A DNA stretch of 64,000 nucleotides from DATAGF01 sp963834875 (GCA_963834875.1 CAWIDG010000027.1:186001-250000); one strand, 5' to 3'; shown: positions 50,992 to 63,077, counted from the first letter of the stretch. The notes: generated from the sequence alone by a model not told the origin. A program made the numbers and translations.

Positions 50992-51167
50992 CGCTTCTTC
51001 CCCTCGTCGCCCTTCAGGGCGTCGCGGAACCCCTCGACGGCCTCGCGCACCGTCTCGCCGGCCTGGCGGGCCTTCCCGGCGATCTTCTCCTCGCGGCCCT
51101 CGGCCTCGAGGTCCTCGTCGCCGAGCCGCTTGCCCCGCTCCTGCCTGGCCCGGCCGCGCTCCTCCAT
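50988..51167 (-). CDS. CsbD-like small stress protein
   Basis: 59 residues, all charged helix: EERGRARQERGKRLGDEDLE, AEGREEKIAGKARQAGETVR, EAVEGFRDALKGDEGKKR. The KxxGKARQxGETVREAVE pattern recalls CsbD/YjbJ and related hydrophilic stress proteins. ATG at 51167 follows GGGAAGGAC. Coupled to the next small ORF. Assignment to CsbD is tentative. Confidence 0.6.
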   Translation of the reverse strand: MEERGRARQERGKRLGDEDLEAEGREEKIAGKARQAGETVREAVEGFRDALKGDEGKKR

Positions 51168-51278
51168 GTCCTTCCCGCTCCCGCGTCATCGCCCTCCGCT
51201 CGTCGCGTCGTCAAAGGCCTCCCAGGGAGCCGGAGCGGCGGTCCACCTGCCGCCGGCGGCTCGCGACGGCCTGTCCTT

Positions 51279-51401
51279 CCGGCGGCCAGCCCCGGCGCAG
51301 GCCGGTGCCGCCGGTTGCCACATCGGGCCCCTGGCCAGGGGCCCGATGCGCCTCCGCCGACCGCGTGCCCGCGCAGGCTGTGCCCCGGCGCAGGCTGCGC
51401 T
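51279..51401 (+). repeat. Multi-hairpin intergenic repeat, copy 5
   Basis: Starts CCGGCGGCCAGCCCCGGCGC, continues AGGCCGGTGCCGCCGGTTGC, CACATCGGGCCCCTGGCCAG, GGGCCCGATGCGCC. The last part is diverged (repeated GCGCAGGCTGYG). It ends against the lysS stop codon. It shares the CACATCGGGCCCC variant with copy 4, 390 bp away. Confidence 0.7.
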
Positions 51402-52867
51402 CTAACGCATCGCCGGGAAGAGGATCACCTCGCGGATCGAGGCCCGGTCGGTCAGGAGCATCGCGAGCCGGTCGATGCCGAGGCCGAGCCCGCCGGTCGG
51501 CGGCATGCCGTACTCCAGGGCCGCGAGGAAGTCCTCGTCCGTCGGCGGCGCCTCGTCGTCCCCGGCCTCGCGGTCGGCGGCGGCCATCGCGAAGCGCCGC
51601 CGCTGGTCGTCGGGGTCGTTGAGCTCCGTGAAGGCGTTGGCGATCTCCATCCCGCCGGCGAACGCCTCGAAGCGCTCGACCAGCGCCGGGTCCTCGGGAT
51701 GGCGCTTGGCGAAGGGCGACAGCTCCACCGGGTAGTCGTGGACGATGGTGGGCTGGATCAGGGTCGGCTCGAGGGTCTGGGTGAGCAGCCCGTCGACCAG
51801 CTTCGCCCACGGGACCCCGTCCGGCGCGTCGAGCTCGGCGGCGCGCATGGCGGTCCTCAGCGAGGCTTCGTCGGAGCGCTCGCGCACGTCGATGCCGCTC
51901 GCCTCGCGCAGGGCCTCGCGGAAGTCGACCCGCCTCCACGGCGGCGCGAAGTCGATCTCGCCCCCCTTCCAGGGCACGGTCGTGGCGCCGGTCGCCGCCG
52001 CCGCCGCGTACGGCACGAGCTGCTCGAGCATGTCCATGACGTCGCGGTAGTCGGCGTAGGCCTCGTAGGTCTCGACCATCGTGAACTCGGGGTTGTGCTT
52101 GTGGCTCACCCCCTCGTTGCGGAAGTCCTTGCCGAGCTCGTAGACGCGATCGAGCCCGCCCACGATGAGGCGCTTCAGGTAGAGCTCGGTGGCGATGCGC
52201 AGGAAGAGGTCGCGGTCGAGGACGTTGTGGTGGGTCACGAACGGGCGCGCCGCCGCCCCGCCGTAGATCGGCTGGAGGGTCGGCGTCTCGACCTCCACGA
52301 AGCCCCGCTCGTCGAGGAAGCGGCGCACCGCCGCGATCGCGCGGGCGCGGACCTCAAAGGCCTCGCGCGCGCCGGGGTCGGCCATCAGGTCGAGGTAGCG
52401 CTGGCGGTGGCGGATCTCGGGATCGCGCACGCCCGCGTGCTTGTCGGGGGGCGGGCGCAGGGCCTTCGCGAGCAGGACGACCTCGTCGACCGCCACGCTC
52501 AGCTCGCCGCGGCGGGTGCGGGCGAGCGGCCCGGCCGCCCCGACGATGTCGCCGAGGTCGAGGTCGCCGATGGCCGCCATCCCCTCCTCCCCGACGCGGT
52601 CGACCGTCGCCCAGAGCTGGATGCGCCCGCTGCGGTCCTCGAGGTCGAGGAACGCCGTCTTCCCGTGGCCCCGGCGCGCCGCCAGGCGGCCGGCCACCCG
52701 CACCAGCCCGGCCCCCGTCCCCCCTGCCTCGATCCCCTCGCCCGCGGCCCGGGCGGCGGCGATCTCGAGGCGGCCGGGAAAGCGCGGCGGGAAGGGGTCG
52801 ATCCCGCGCCGGCGCAGCGCCTCCGCCTTGGCCCGGCGCTCGGCGATCAGGGCCGGGAGCCCGCCAC
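51402..52867 (-). CDS. lysS: Lysyl-tRNA synthetase (class II), start unresolved
   Basis: Class II LysRS. OB-fold anticodon domain (VRVAGRLAARRGHGKTAFLD), then catalytic motifs: FEVRARAIAAVRRFLDERGF, RIATELYLKRLIVGGLDRVY, ELGKDFRNEGVSHKHNPEFT, GGLGLGIDRLAMLLTDRASI. The conserved N-terminus (PALIAERRAKAEALRRRGID) is in frame, but no ATG/GTG/TTG precedes it. A GTG at 52867 would fit if one G were missing in the following GGG run. The first normal in-frame start (GTG at 52703) would delete about 55 residues. Expected length is about 488. Confidence 0.92.
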
Positions 52868-52891
52868 TCCGGCCCGCCGCCGGGCTCGGGA

Positions 52892-53377
52892 TCAGCCGTG
52901 GTCGCCCGCCTGGATCTTCACGATCTGGTACTCGAGCGCGCCGCGCGGCGCGGGGATCGTCACCTTCTCCCCCTTCTTGCGCCCGAGCAGGGCCTTGCCC
53001 ACCGGGCTCTCGTTGGAGAGGCGGTGGTTCTTGGGGTCGGCCTCGGCCGAGCCGACGATCGAGTACTCGCGGGTCTTCCTGCTCTTGATGTCCCTCAGGG
53101 TCACCTTGGCGCCGATCGACACGGTGTCGGTGGACACGTGCTCGGTGTCGACCACCCGGGCGTTGCGCAGCTTCTGCTCCAGCGACTGGATGCGGTACTC
53201 GAGCTGGGCCTGCTCGTTCTTGGCGTCGTCGTACTCCGAGTTCTCGGCGATGTCGCCGAACTCGCGCGCCTCCTTGATCCGCTCCGCCACCTCGCGACGC
53301 TTGGACGTCGAGAGGTACTCGATCTCCTCCTTGAGCCTCAGGAAGCCCTCTTCGGTGAGGATCACTTCGCGGTCCAT
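52892..53377 (-). CDS. greA: Transcription elongation factor GreA
   Basis: 161 residues. The N-terminal coiled coil (LTEEGFLRLKEEIEYLSTSK, REFGDIAENSEYDDAKNEQA) carries the acidic tip (GDIAENSEYD) that stimulates RNAP transcript cleavage. The C-terminal FKBP-like domain ends VGKALLGRKKGEKVTIPAPR. RBS AAGAAGGTGATCCG. It follows dus and precedes lysS by 24 bp, in one operon. Confidence 0.97.
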   Translation of the reverse strand: MDREVILTEEGFLRLKEEIEYLSTSKRREVAERIKEAREFGDIAENSEYDDAKNEQAQLEYRIQSLEQKLRNARVVDTEHVSTDTVSIGAKVTLRDIKSRKTREYSIVGSAEADPKNHRLSNESPVGKALLGRKKGEKVTIPAPRGALEYQIVKIQAGDHG

Positions 53378-53446
53378 CGGATCACCTTCTTCGTTGCGGC
53401 CGCCGCCGAGAGCGGCGCCGAAAGGTAGCTTCGCTTCCCCGGTGAA

Positions 53447-54505
53447 TCAAGCAGCGGCCGGACTGGCCGCGAGGGCCCGCAGCCGCTGCAACGCCTCGTC
53501 CAGCGTCGGGGTCGTGAGGAGGACCTCGAGGTCGGCGGTGGGGACGCCGTGACCCGCGAGGTACCAGGGGTAGAACTTACGCATGTACCCGCACGCGCGC
53601 CCGTCGCCGAGGGCCTGCCGGGCGTCGCCGGCGAATCGGCCGACCTCCTCGACGACCTCCCCGAGGCTCGGCGGGGGGCGCGGCACGCCGCGAAGGATGT
53701 CGCCGAAGGCCCAGGGGTAGCCGAGCGCGCCGCGTCCGATCGCGATCGCCGCGCAGCCGGTGTCCTCCAGCACCCGCCGCGCGCGGTCCGGCGTGGAGAC
53801 GTCTCCGCTCGCGATGACGGGGATCGCGACGGCTTCCACCACCTCGGCCGTGATGCGGTGGTCGGCGGTGCCCTCGTACTCCTCGGCCGCCGCGCGCGGG
53901 TGCACGCACAGGGCGGCCGCGCCGGCGGACTCGAGGCGCTTCGCGGTCTCCACGGGGACCGCCGTGCTCGGGGTGAGCCCGCGGCGCATCTTCACGGTCA
54001 CGGGGATGTCGACCGCCCGCACCATCGCCTCGACCACCCGGGCGGCGCCCTCGGGATCGGCGAGCAGCGCCGCCCCGGCGCCGGTCTTGCAGATCTTCGG
54101 CACCGGACAGCCCATGTTCACGTCGACCAGGTCGGCGCCCGCCTCCTCGGCCGCGCGGGCGGCCTCGGCCATGGCCCCGGGATCGGCGCCGAAGACCTGC
54201 ACCCCGACGGGGTGCTCGTCGGGCACGATCGTCAGCATCCCGAGCGTCTTGCGGTTGGCGTAGCGGATCCCGAAGCTCGCGATCATCTCCGAGACGGCCA
54301 GGCCGGCCCCGTGGCGGCGCGACTGGCGCCGGAACGCCCAGTTGGCGATGCCGGCGAGCGGCGCCTGCACCAGGCGGTTCTCCAGGCGCAGGCCGCCGAT
54401 CTCGAAGGGCTCGGCCACCGGCCAGCGCCCGGTCGGCCCGTCCGGCGGCGCCTCGCGGGCAGCGGCCGCCCGCTCGGCGAGGATCTGGCGCATCCGCTTT
54501 CTCAT
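53447..54505 (-). CDS. dusB: tRNA-dihydrouridine synthase (DusB-like)
   Basis: 352 residues from ATG at 54505, which overlaps the coaX stop (ATGA). FMN TIM-barrel: LVQAPLAGIANWAFRRQSRR, VQVFGADPGAMAEAARAAEE, DLVDVNMGCPVPKICKTGAG (catalytic Cys region), VTVKMRRGL, IPVIASGDVSTPDRARRVLE and AIAIGRGALGYPWAF. Reduces uridines in tRNA D loops. dus next to lysS matches Bacillus yacF-lysS. Confidence 0.95.
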   Translation of the reverse strand: MRKRMRQILAERAAAAREAPPDGPTGRWPVAEPFEIGGLRLENRLVQAPLAGIANWAFRRQSRRHGAGLAVSEMIASFGIRYANRKTLGMLTIVPDEHPVGVQVFGADPGAMAEAARAAEEAGADLVDVNMGCPVPKICKTGAGAALLADPEGAARVVEAMVRAVDIPVTVKMRRGLTPSTAVPVETAKRLESAGAAALCVHPRAAAEEYEGTADHRITAEVVEAVAIPVIASGDVSTPDRARRVLEDTGCAAIAIGRGALGYPWAFGDILRGVPRPPPSLGEVVEEVGRFAGDARQALGDGRACGYMRKFYPWYLAGHGVPTADLEVLLTTPTLDEALQRLRALAASPAAA

Positions 54506-55299
54506 CCCGCCCCCCGTGCCGCTTGGACCTCCCGCCCCGCGTTCAGCTCGTGGACGATCCGCAGCCCCTCGAGGGTGAGCAGGGGCTCGTTCTCGTCGAT
54601 CTGCACCGAGTGGCGGCAGACCATCTCGGCGAGCCCGCCCGTGGCGATGACCAGCGCGTCGGGGCCGAGCTCGTCCTTGATCCGCTCGACGACCCCGTCG
54701 ACCATCGCGACGGTGCCGTAGACGACGCCCGAGCGCATGCACTCGACGGTTGACTTGCCGATGACGCGCGCCGGGGCCACGAGGTTGACCTTGACCAGCC
54801 GGGCGGCGCGCGCGGCGAGCGCGTCGAGGGACGTCTCGATGCCGGGCGCGATCACCCCGCCGAGGTACTCGCCGGCCTCGGAGACCGCGTCGAAGGTCGT
54901 GGCGGTGCCGAAGTCGACGACGATGCAGGGCCCCCCGTGGCGCCGGTGCGCCGCCACCGCGTTGGCGATGCGGTCAGCGCCCAGCTCGTGGGGGTTGTCG
55001 ATGGCGATCGACAGGCCCGTGCGCACGCCCGGCCCGAGGACGAGCGCGTCGCGGTCGAGATACCTCACGGCGAGCGACTGGTAGGCGGCCGACAGGGCGG
55101 GCACCACCGAGCCGACGACCATGTCGTCCAGCGCGGCGAGGCTGCCGCCGCGCAGGCGCAGGATCTGGTCGTGGTGGGCGGCCAGCTCGTCGGCGGTGGC
55201 CTCGCGCTCGGTGGCGATGCGCCACTCGTGCAGCAGCTCCTCGCCGCTGTACACGCCGGCAAGGGTCTGCGTGTTCCCCACGTTGACCGCGAGCAGCAC
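54502..55299 (-). CDS. coaX: Type III pantothenate kinase
   Basis: 265 residues from GTG at 55299; first step of CoA synthesis. Motifs: LLAVNVGNTQTLAGVYSGEE (phosphate loop), GPGVRTGLSIAIDNPHELGA with DRIANAVAAHRRHG, IVVDFGTATTFDAVSEAGEY with the catalytic Asp, and GGVIAPGIETSLDALAARAA. In Bacillus coaX follows ftsH; here it sits between the fol genes and dus. Confidence 0.96.
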   Translation of the reverse strand: MLLAVNVGNTQTLAGVYSGEELLHEWRIATEREATADELAAHHDQILRLRGGSLAALDDMVVGSVVPALSAAYQSLAVRYLDRDALVLGPGVRTGLSIAIDNPHELGADRIANAVAAHRRHGGPCIVVDFGTATTFDAVSEAGEYLGGVIAPGIETSLDALAARAARLVKVNLVAPARVIGKSTVECMRSGVVYGTVAMVDGVVERIKDELGPDALVIATGGLAEMVCRHSVQIDENEPLLTLEGLRIVHELNAGREVQAARGAG

Positions 55300-55319
55300 C
55301 GCCGCCCCCCTCGACCGAG

Positions 55320-55643
55320 CTACGAGACCGGCTTCTCGCCCGCCTCCATGGACTCCGACCCCTTGAGGATCTCCACCGTCACGTCCTGCGCGGTGTAGAT
55401 CTCGACCTTGGGGATGATCCGCGTCGGACGGTTCTTGTCCCACACCCAGACGTCCTCCATCGTGATGTGGAAGAACGGGTAGGACGCCTGCGGCATGAAG
55501 TCCCGCTCGAAGCGGTTGCAGAGGTACGTCGCCTCCTGCGTGAGCACGCAGTACCGAAAGAGCGGGAACACGTCGGCGTACTCGCGCTTCAGGCGAAGCT
55601 CGAGCTCGGCGTCGTACTCCTCGAGCTCATCGGTGTGGGACAT
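55320..55643 (-). CDS. DUF2469 domain-containing protein
   Basis: 107 residues: EEYDAELELRLKREYADVFP, YCVLTQEATYLCNRFERDF, ITMEDVWVWDKNRPTRIIPK and VEIYTAQDVTVEILKG. DUF2469 is nearly confined to actinobacteria and usually sits near rnhB or lepB; activity unknown. Here it is between folK and coaX. Codon use is slightly less GC-rich than its neighbours. Confidence 0.9.
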   Translation of the reverse strand: MSHTDELEEYDAELELRLKREYADVFPLFRYCVLTQEATYLCNRFERDFMPQASYPFFHITMEDVWVWDKNRPTRIIPKVEIYTAQDVTVEILKGSESMEAGEKPVS

Positions 55644-55683
55644 GCCTGGCGTTCCTCCGTGCCGGAAGGCCGCCGATGATAGC

Positions 55684-56205
55684 TCACGCGCCCAGGGCCC
55701 CCGGCGGCCGGACGAGGGCTGCGGCGAGGCGCTCGGCCGGCTGCTCGGCCGGGTCGATCGCCGCGGCGAGATCGGCCAGCCGCCGCCCGTCGGGCAGGCT
55801 CAACCTGGGGTCGAGGTCGAGCAGCGGCAGCAGCGCGAACCGCCGCTCCGCGAGGCGCGGGTGCGGGATCTCGAGGCCCGGGCCGCTCCAGGCCCCGCCC
55901 TCCCACAGCAGCAGGTCGCAGTCGATCGCGCGCGGGCCGTAGCGCGGCCCCCCCGGAGCGCGGCCGAGCTCGCGCTCCATCCGCTTGACCTCGGCGAGCA
56001 GCGCGTCGGGCTGCAGATCGCTCGCCACCCGCGCGGCGGCGTTCAGGAACGCGGGCTGGTCGGCGACCTCGCGGGGGGCGGTCTCGTAGACCGGGCTGAC
56101 GGCCTCCACGCGGTGCCCCTCCCGCGCCAGCCAGGCGAGCGCCGCCTCCAGCGCCGACCGGCGGTCCCCGAGGTTGGCGCCGAGGCCGAGCCAGTAGCGG
56201 CTCAC
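55684..56205 (-). CDS. folK: 2-amino-4-hydroxy-6-hydroxymethyldihydropteridine pyrophosphokinase
   Basis: 173 residues; folate pathway. LGLGANLGDRRSALEAALAW, VSPVYETAPREVADQPAFLN, LLAEVKRMERELGR and RYGPRAIDCDLLLWEGG (metal-binding Asp pair), then EIPHPRLAERRFALLPLLDL. Overlaps folB by 4 nt (GTGA). Confidence 0.96.
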   Translation of the reverse strand: MSRYWLGLGANLGDRRSALEAALAWLAREGHRVEAVSPVYETAPREVADQPAFLNAAARVASDLQPDALLAEVKRMERELGRAPGGPRYGPRAIDCDLLLWEGGAWSGPGLEIPHPRLAERRFALLPLLDLDPRLSLPDGRRLADLAAAIDPAEQPAERLAAALVRPPGALGA

Positions 56206-56573
56206 CGCCCGGATCGCCGCAGCGTCACGGCCGTCTCCGCCACGGCGGGCCGCAGGGCGACGTGGGGCTTGTGCACGGTCACCGTCACGGATTGGGCTCG
56301 CGGGTCCTCCAGGACGAGGTCGGCGATCATCCCGGCGAGCCGCTCGAGCAGCGCGACGGGGGGGCCGGCGACCAGGGCGCAGACCGCGTCGGCCAGCGAG
56401 GCGTAGTCGATCGTGTTGACCAGCTCGTCGCTGCGCGTCGAGAGCGCCTCGCGCAGCTCGATGTCCAGGTCGACCACGAAGCGCTGGCCCAGCTCGCGCT
56501 CGGCGTCGTGGACGCCGTGGTGCCCGAAGGCCTCGAGCCCCCGGATGTGCACGCTCAGTGCGTCGCCGCTCAT
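56202..56573 (-). CDS. folB: Dihydroneopterin aldolase
   Basis: 123 residues; folate pathway. IRGLEAFGHHGVHDAERELG (substrate His/Glu), FVVDLDIELREA, NTIDYASLADAVCALVAGPP, LLERLAGMIADLVLEDPRAQ and VTVHKPHVALRPAVAETAVT with the catalytic Lys. ATG overlaps the folP stop (ATGA). Confidence 0.96.
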   Translation of the reverse strand: MSGDALSVHIRGLEAFGHHGVHDAERELGQRFVVDLDIELREALSTRSDELVNTIDYASLADAVCALVAGPPVALLERLAGMIADLVLEDPRAQSVTVTVHKPHVALRPAVAETAVTLRRSGR

Positions 56574-57395
56574 CCTCCGGCCTCCACGGCCGCCCAGACC
56601 CGCAGGGCGTCGGCCGTCTCGCGCACGTCGTGGACCCGCAGGACCGCCGCCCCGCGCGCGACCGCGGCCAGCCCCGCGGCCACGGACGCCGGCATGCGCT
56701 CGCCCACGGGCCGGCCGAGCAGCCGCTGGAACATGCCCTTGCGCGACACCCCGATCAGCACCGGGCGCCCCAGATCGGCGAGCCGCGGCACGCCGGCCAG
56801 CAGGGCGAGGTTGTGCTCCAGCGTCTTGCCGAAGCCGATGCCGGGGTCGAGGACCACCCGCTCCTCGGGGATCCCGGCGTTGACGGCAGCCTGCAGGCGC
56901 GCGGCCAGGAAGTCCCGCACCTCCGCCACGACGTCCTCGTACGTCGGGTCCTGCTGCATCGTGCGCGGGTCGCCGCGCATGTGCACGAGGCAGACGTCGG
57001 CGCCGCGCTCGGCCACCAGCGGCAGCAGGCGCGGGTCGAGCCGGCCGGCGGTGACGTCGTTGACGAGGGCGAAGCCGGCGTCGAGGGCGGCCTCGGCGAC
57101 CGCGGCCAGCGAGGTGTCGATCGACAGGGGGAGCGGCGGCGGCGCCACGCGCAGCGCGCGCAGCACGCCCGAGAGGCGGGCGAGCTGCTCGTCGGCGTTC
57201 GACCGGGTCGGCCCCCGGACGGGTGCTCTCGGCTCCCACGTCGCAGATCGCGGCGCCGTCGTCGGCCATCCGGTCGAGCAGCGCCAGGGCGCCCTCCGGG
57301 TCCATAGGGCCGGCGCCGCCCCAGAGGGAATCCGGGGTCACGTTGACGATCCCCATGACGCAGGGTGGGGTGAGCCAGGAGAGCGGGTCGGCCAC
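56570..57395 (-). pseudogene. folP: Dihydropteroate synthase, one frame break
   Basis: Joins pABA to the pterin; sulfonamide target. First frame: VMGIVNVTPDSLWGGAGPMD then ICDVGAESTRPGADPV. At about 57210 one extra base (GTCGAACGCC) shifts it to NADEQLARLSGVLRALRVAP. It then continues with PLSIDTSLAAVAEAALDAGF, LVNDVTAGRLDPRLLPLVAE, VVLDPGIGFGKTLEHNLALL and LIGVSRKGMFQRLLGRPVGE. All conserved loops are present. Corrected length is 274 residues. Since folB and folK follow intact, a sequence error is likely. Confidence 0.92.
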
Positions 57396-57585
57396 CCGGG
57401 AAGCGTACGGGGGTCACGCCGTGCTGCGGGCGGCCTACTGGGCCTGGACGTCCCGGCCGGCGCCGCCGCCGAGGCGCGACGGGGACCGGCACGTGGCAGT
57501 CGTCGGGCCTCGCTCGCCGATTGCCCGACGGTCGTCGGCGGGCATACGATCGCCGGGCTCTGCTCGGCCGTCTGGGGGAACCGCC

Positions 57586-58437
57586 GTGGCAGCGTCCGAC
57601 CACGAGGTCTACGAGGCACGGGCGGACGGCAAGCGCGCCCGGGAACTGGCGGCGGCCGCGTCGCCGTTCACGATCAAGATCCGCTTCGCGGGCGGGCTGA
57701 CGGCGCGCCAGAGGGCCGCGTTCAAGGCCGCCGCCAACCGCTGGACGCGGGTGATCGTGGGCGATCTTCCCCGGCTGCGCGTCGGGAACGAGGTGATCGA
57801 CGACGTCCTCATCATCGCCCAGGGGGTCCCCATCGACGGCCCCGGGAGGATCCTCGGCCAGGCCGGGCCGACCCACCTGAGGCCGGCGTCGGCCGGGGCG
57901 GCGGCGTTCTTGCCGGCCCGGGGCGTCATGTCGTTCGACACCGCCGACCTCGCCAGGATGCAGGCCAACGGGACGCTCAGGGGCGTGATCGCCCACGAGA
58001 TGGGCCACGTGCTCGGGATCGGGACGGTCTGGGCCCGGAAGGGCCTCCTCAGGGGCGCCGGCAGCCGCAACCCCACCTTCGCCGGCCCCCGAGCGGTGGA
58101 GGAGTACCGGCGGCTGCGGAGGGCCACGCGCCGCCGGCGCGTGCCGGTCGAGAACACGGGCGGGCCGGGCACCCGCGACAGCCACTGGCGCGAGACCGTG
58201 TTCCGCCGGGAGCTGATGTCGAGCGTCATCTCGTCGGCGGGCAACCCGCTCAGCCGGATGACGGTTGCCAGCCTCGGCGACCTGGGTTACACGGTTGACC
58301 TCGACGCCGCCGAGCGGTTCGCCCTGCCGAGGCCTGCGGCGCTCGCCGAGGCGGGCCGGCCCGCGAGGCGCGACGCGCCGGTCGGCGCGGGAGTGGTGCT
58401 GCCGGTGATCCCGATGGTCCTGCCCGACCAGGCCTGA
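57586..58437 (+). CDS. Leishmanolysin-like (M8) zinc metalloprotease
   Basis: 283 residues from GTG at 57586. Zinc motif GVIAHEMGHVLGIGTVW (HExxHxxG) with the third ligand expected in SHWRETVFRRELMSSVIS, followed by the family end NPLSRMTVASLGDLGYTVD. The N-terminal part (FTIKIRFAGGLTARQRAAFK, AAANRWTRVIVGDLP) is the domain seen in secreted bacterial relatives. No signal peptide or lipobox is visible from any nearby start, which is unusual for this family. Confidence 0.87.
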   Translation: MAASDHEVYEARADGKRARELAAAASPFTIKIRFAGGLTARQRAAFKAAANRWTRVIVGDLPRLRVGNEVIDDVLIIAQGVPIDGPGRILGQAGPTHLRPASAGAAAFLPARGVMSFDTADLARMQANGTLRGVIAHEMGHVLGIGTVWARKGLLRGAGSRNPTFAGPRAVEEYRRLRRATRRRRVPVENTGGPGTRDSHWRETVFRRELMSSVISSAGNPLSRMTVASLGDLGYTVDLDAAERFALPRPAALAEAGRPARRDAPVGAGVVLPVIPMVLPDQA

Positions 58438-58448
58438 GCCGAGGTTCC

Positions 58449-58550
58449 CCGGCGGCCAGCCCCGCCGCAGGCGGTGCCGCCGGATGCCGGAGGCCCCGGC
58501 CAGGGGCCGGAGGCGCGCATGGCCGCCCGCAAGAGGCGGCCATCCGCTCT
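58449..58550 (+). repeat. Multi-hairpin intergenic repeat, copy 6 (most complete)
   Basis: CCGGCGGCCAGCCCCGCCGC, AGGCGGTGCCGCCGGATGCC, GGAGGCCCCGGCCAGGGGCC, GGAGGCGCGCATGG, CCGCCCGCAAGAGGCGGC, CATCCGCTCT. Three consecutive stems: the nested GGCGGC/GCCGCC unit, GGCCCCGGCCAGGGGCC, and GCCGCC-CGCAAGA-GGCGGC. It ends 3 bp before the ftsH stop codon. Confidence 0.85.
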
Positions 58551-58553
58551 GGG

Positions 58554-60493
<1,940 letters not shown>

Positions 60494-60537
60494 CGGACGC
60501 CGAGGATAGCAGCGACCCCCTGGCGGACCGTTAAGGC

Positions 60538-61070
60538 TCAATCCTCCAGGACGGCGATGAACGGGAGGTGGCGGAAGCGCTCGGCGTGGTCGAGCCCGTA
60601 GCCGATCACGAACACGTCGGGCAGCTCGAACCCGACGTACCGGATCGCGAGGTTCAGGCGCCGGTGGCCGGGCTTCGTCAGCAGGGCGCAGATCTCGAGC
60701 GAGGCGGGCTCGCGCGAGGCGAGGTTCTTCAGCAGGTACGAGAGGGTCAGGCCCGAGTCGATCACGTCCTCCACCAGCAGCACGTGCCGCCCCGCGATGG
60801 GGACGTCGAGGTCCTTCTGGATCCTGACGACCCCGGAGGAGTGGGTTGACGACCCGTAGGACGACACGGCCATGAAGTCGAGCTCGCACGGGACGGTCAG
60901 CTGCCGCACGAGGTCGGCGATGAAGAAGACGGCGCCCTTCAGCACCCCGATCACGAGGAGGTCCAGCCCGGCGTAGTCGTCCGACACCTGCGCGGCGATC
61001 TCCGCGATGCGCCCCTGGAGCTGCTCCTCGGTGATCAGCACCTCGCCGACCGCCCCTGGCGGGGTGGCGC

Positions 61071-61074
<4 letters not shown>
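60538..61074 (-). CDS. hpt: Hypoxanthine phosphoribosyltransferase
   Basis: 178 residues from GTG at 61074, overlapping the tilS stop. Purine salvage: LLVIGVLKGAVFFIADLVRQ, MAVSSYGSSTHSSGVVRIQK, the PRPP loop VLLVEDVIDSGLTLSYLLKN, and FVIGYGLDHAERFRHLPFIA. tilS-hpt-ftsH order equals that of Bacillus tilS-hprT-ftsH. Confidence 0.97.
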
Positions 61075-62385
<1,311 letters not shown>

Positions 62386-62399
62386 GACCGGATTATGGT

Positions 62400-62912
62400 C
62401 TAGCCCGCGCCGAGCTTTTCGGCGTAGTCGTCGAGTTGCTGCCGGGTCAGCTCGCCGAACGCCGTCTGCGCGACCCGGCCCTCCTCGTCGAGGAACACCG
62501 TGGCGGGGAGCCCGGTGACCCCGAAGGTGGCGGCGGTGTTCCCGCGCCGGTTGACGCCGAGGTCGAAGTCCACGCCGTAATCGCGCGCGAAGTCCCGGCT
62601 CGCGGAGGGCTCGTCGGTGACGGCCAGGCCAACGACCCGGACGCCCGGGGTGGCGTCCGCGAACTCCACCAGGGCGGGCATCTCCCGCTGGCACGGCTCG
62701 CACCAGGAGGCCCAGAAGTTCAGCACCAGCGGGCTGCCCTCGTAGTCGGCCAGCGCGAGCTCGCCCGCGCCGTCGAGGGAGTCGACCCGGAACGCCGGCG
62801 CCGGGACGCGGTCGCCGGGCGGGATGACCGAGACCTCCTCGCCCCCGATCCTGCATCCGGCCAGCGCCGCCGTGGCGGCGACCAGCGCGAGGGCGGCCAG
62901 CGCGCGGCGCAT
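62400..62912 (-). CDS. TlpA/ResA-like thioredoxin-fold lipoprotein
   Basis: 170 residues. Lipoprotein signal (ALALVAATAALAGCRIGG), then a thioredoxin fold with the redox motif NFWASWCEPCQREMPALVEF (WCEPC) and the cis-Pro region TGLPATVFLDEEGRVAQTAF. Likely an extracytoplasmic thiol-disulfide oxidoreductase, for example in cytochrome c maturation. A TAGCCT box 7 nt before the ATG suggests a leaderless start. First gene of the tlpA-tilS-hpt run. Confidence 0.92.
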   Translation of the reverse strand: MRRALAALALVAATAALAGCRIGGEEVSVIPPGDRVPAPAFRVDSLDGAGELALADYEGSPLVLNFWASWCEPCQREMPALVEFADATPGVRVVGLAVTDEPSASRDFARDYGVDFDLGVNRRGNTAATFGVTGLPATVFLDEEGRVAQTAFGELTRQQLDDYAEKLGAG

Positions 62913-62941
62913 CGCGGCGAGGCTAGCAACAGTTCCCGACG

Positions 62942-63053
62942 CCTCTGCCTGGACGGGCGCGCCCCGGCGCCGGCCGGAGCCCGGCCAGGCTCGTCCGCCT
63001 CTGCCTGGACGGGCGCGCCCCGGCGCCAGCCGGAGCCCGGCCAGGCTCGTCCG
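62942..63053 (+). repeat. Two tandem 56-bp repeats, each hairpin-forming
   Basis: Units 62942-62997 and 62998-63053 are identical except for one base (CGCCGGCC versus CGCCAGCC). Each starts CCTCTGCCTGGACGGGCGCG and ends GGCCAGGCTCGTCCG. GCCTGG and CCAGGC inside the unit can pair around an inner CCCCGGCGCCGGCCGG core. They lie in the divergent gap between tlpA and PAP2. Confidence 0.85.
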
Positions 63054-63077
63054 CCCCGGATACCCTGCCCGGTCAAC

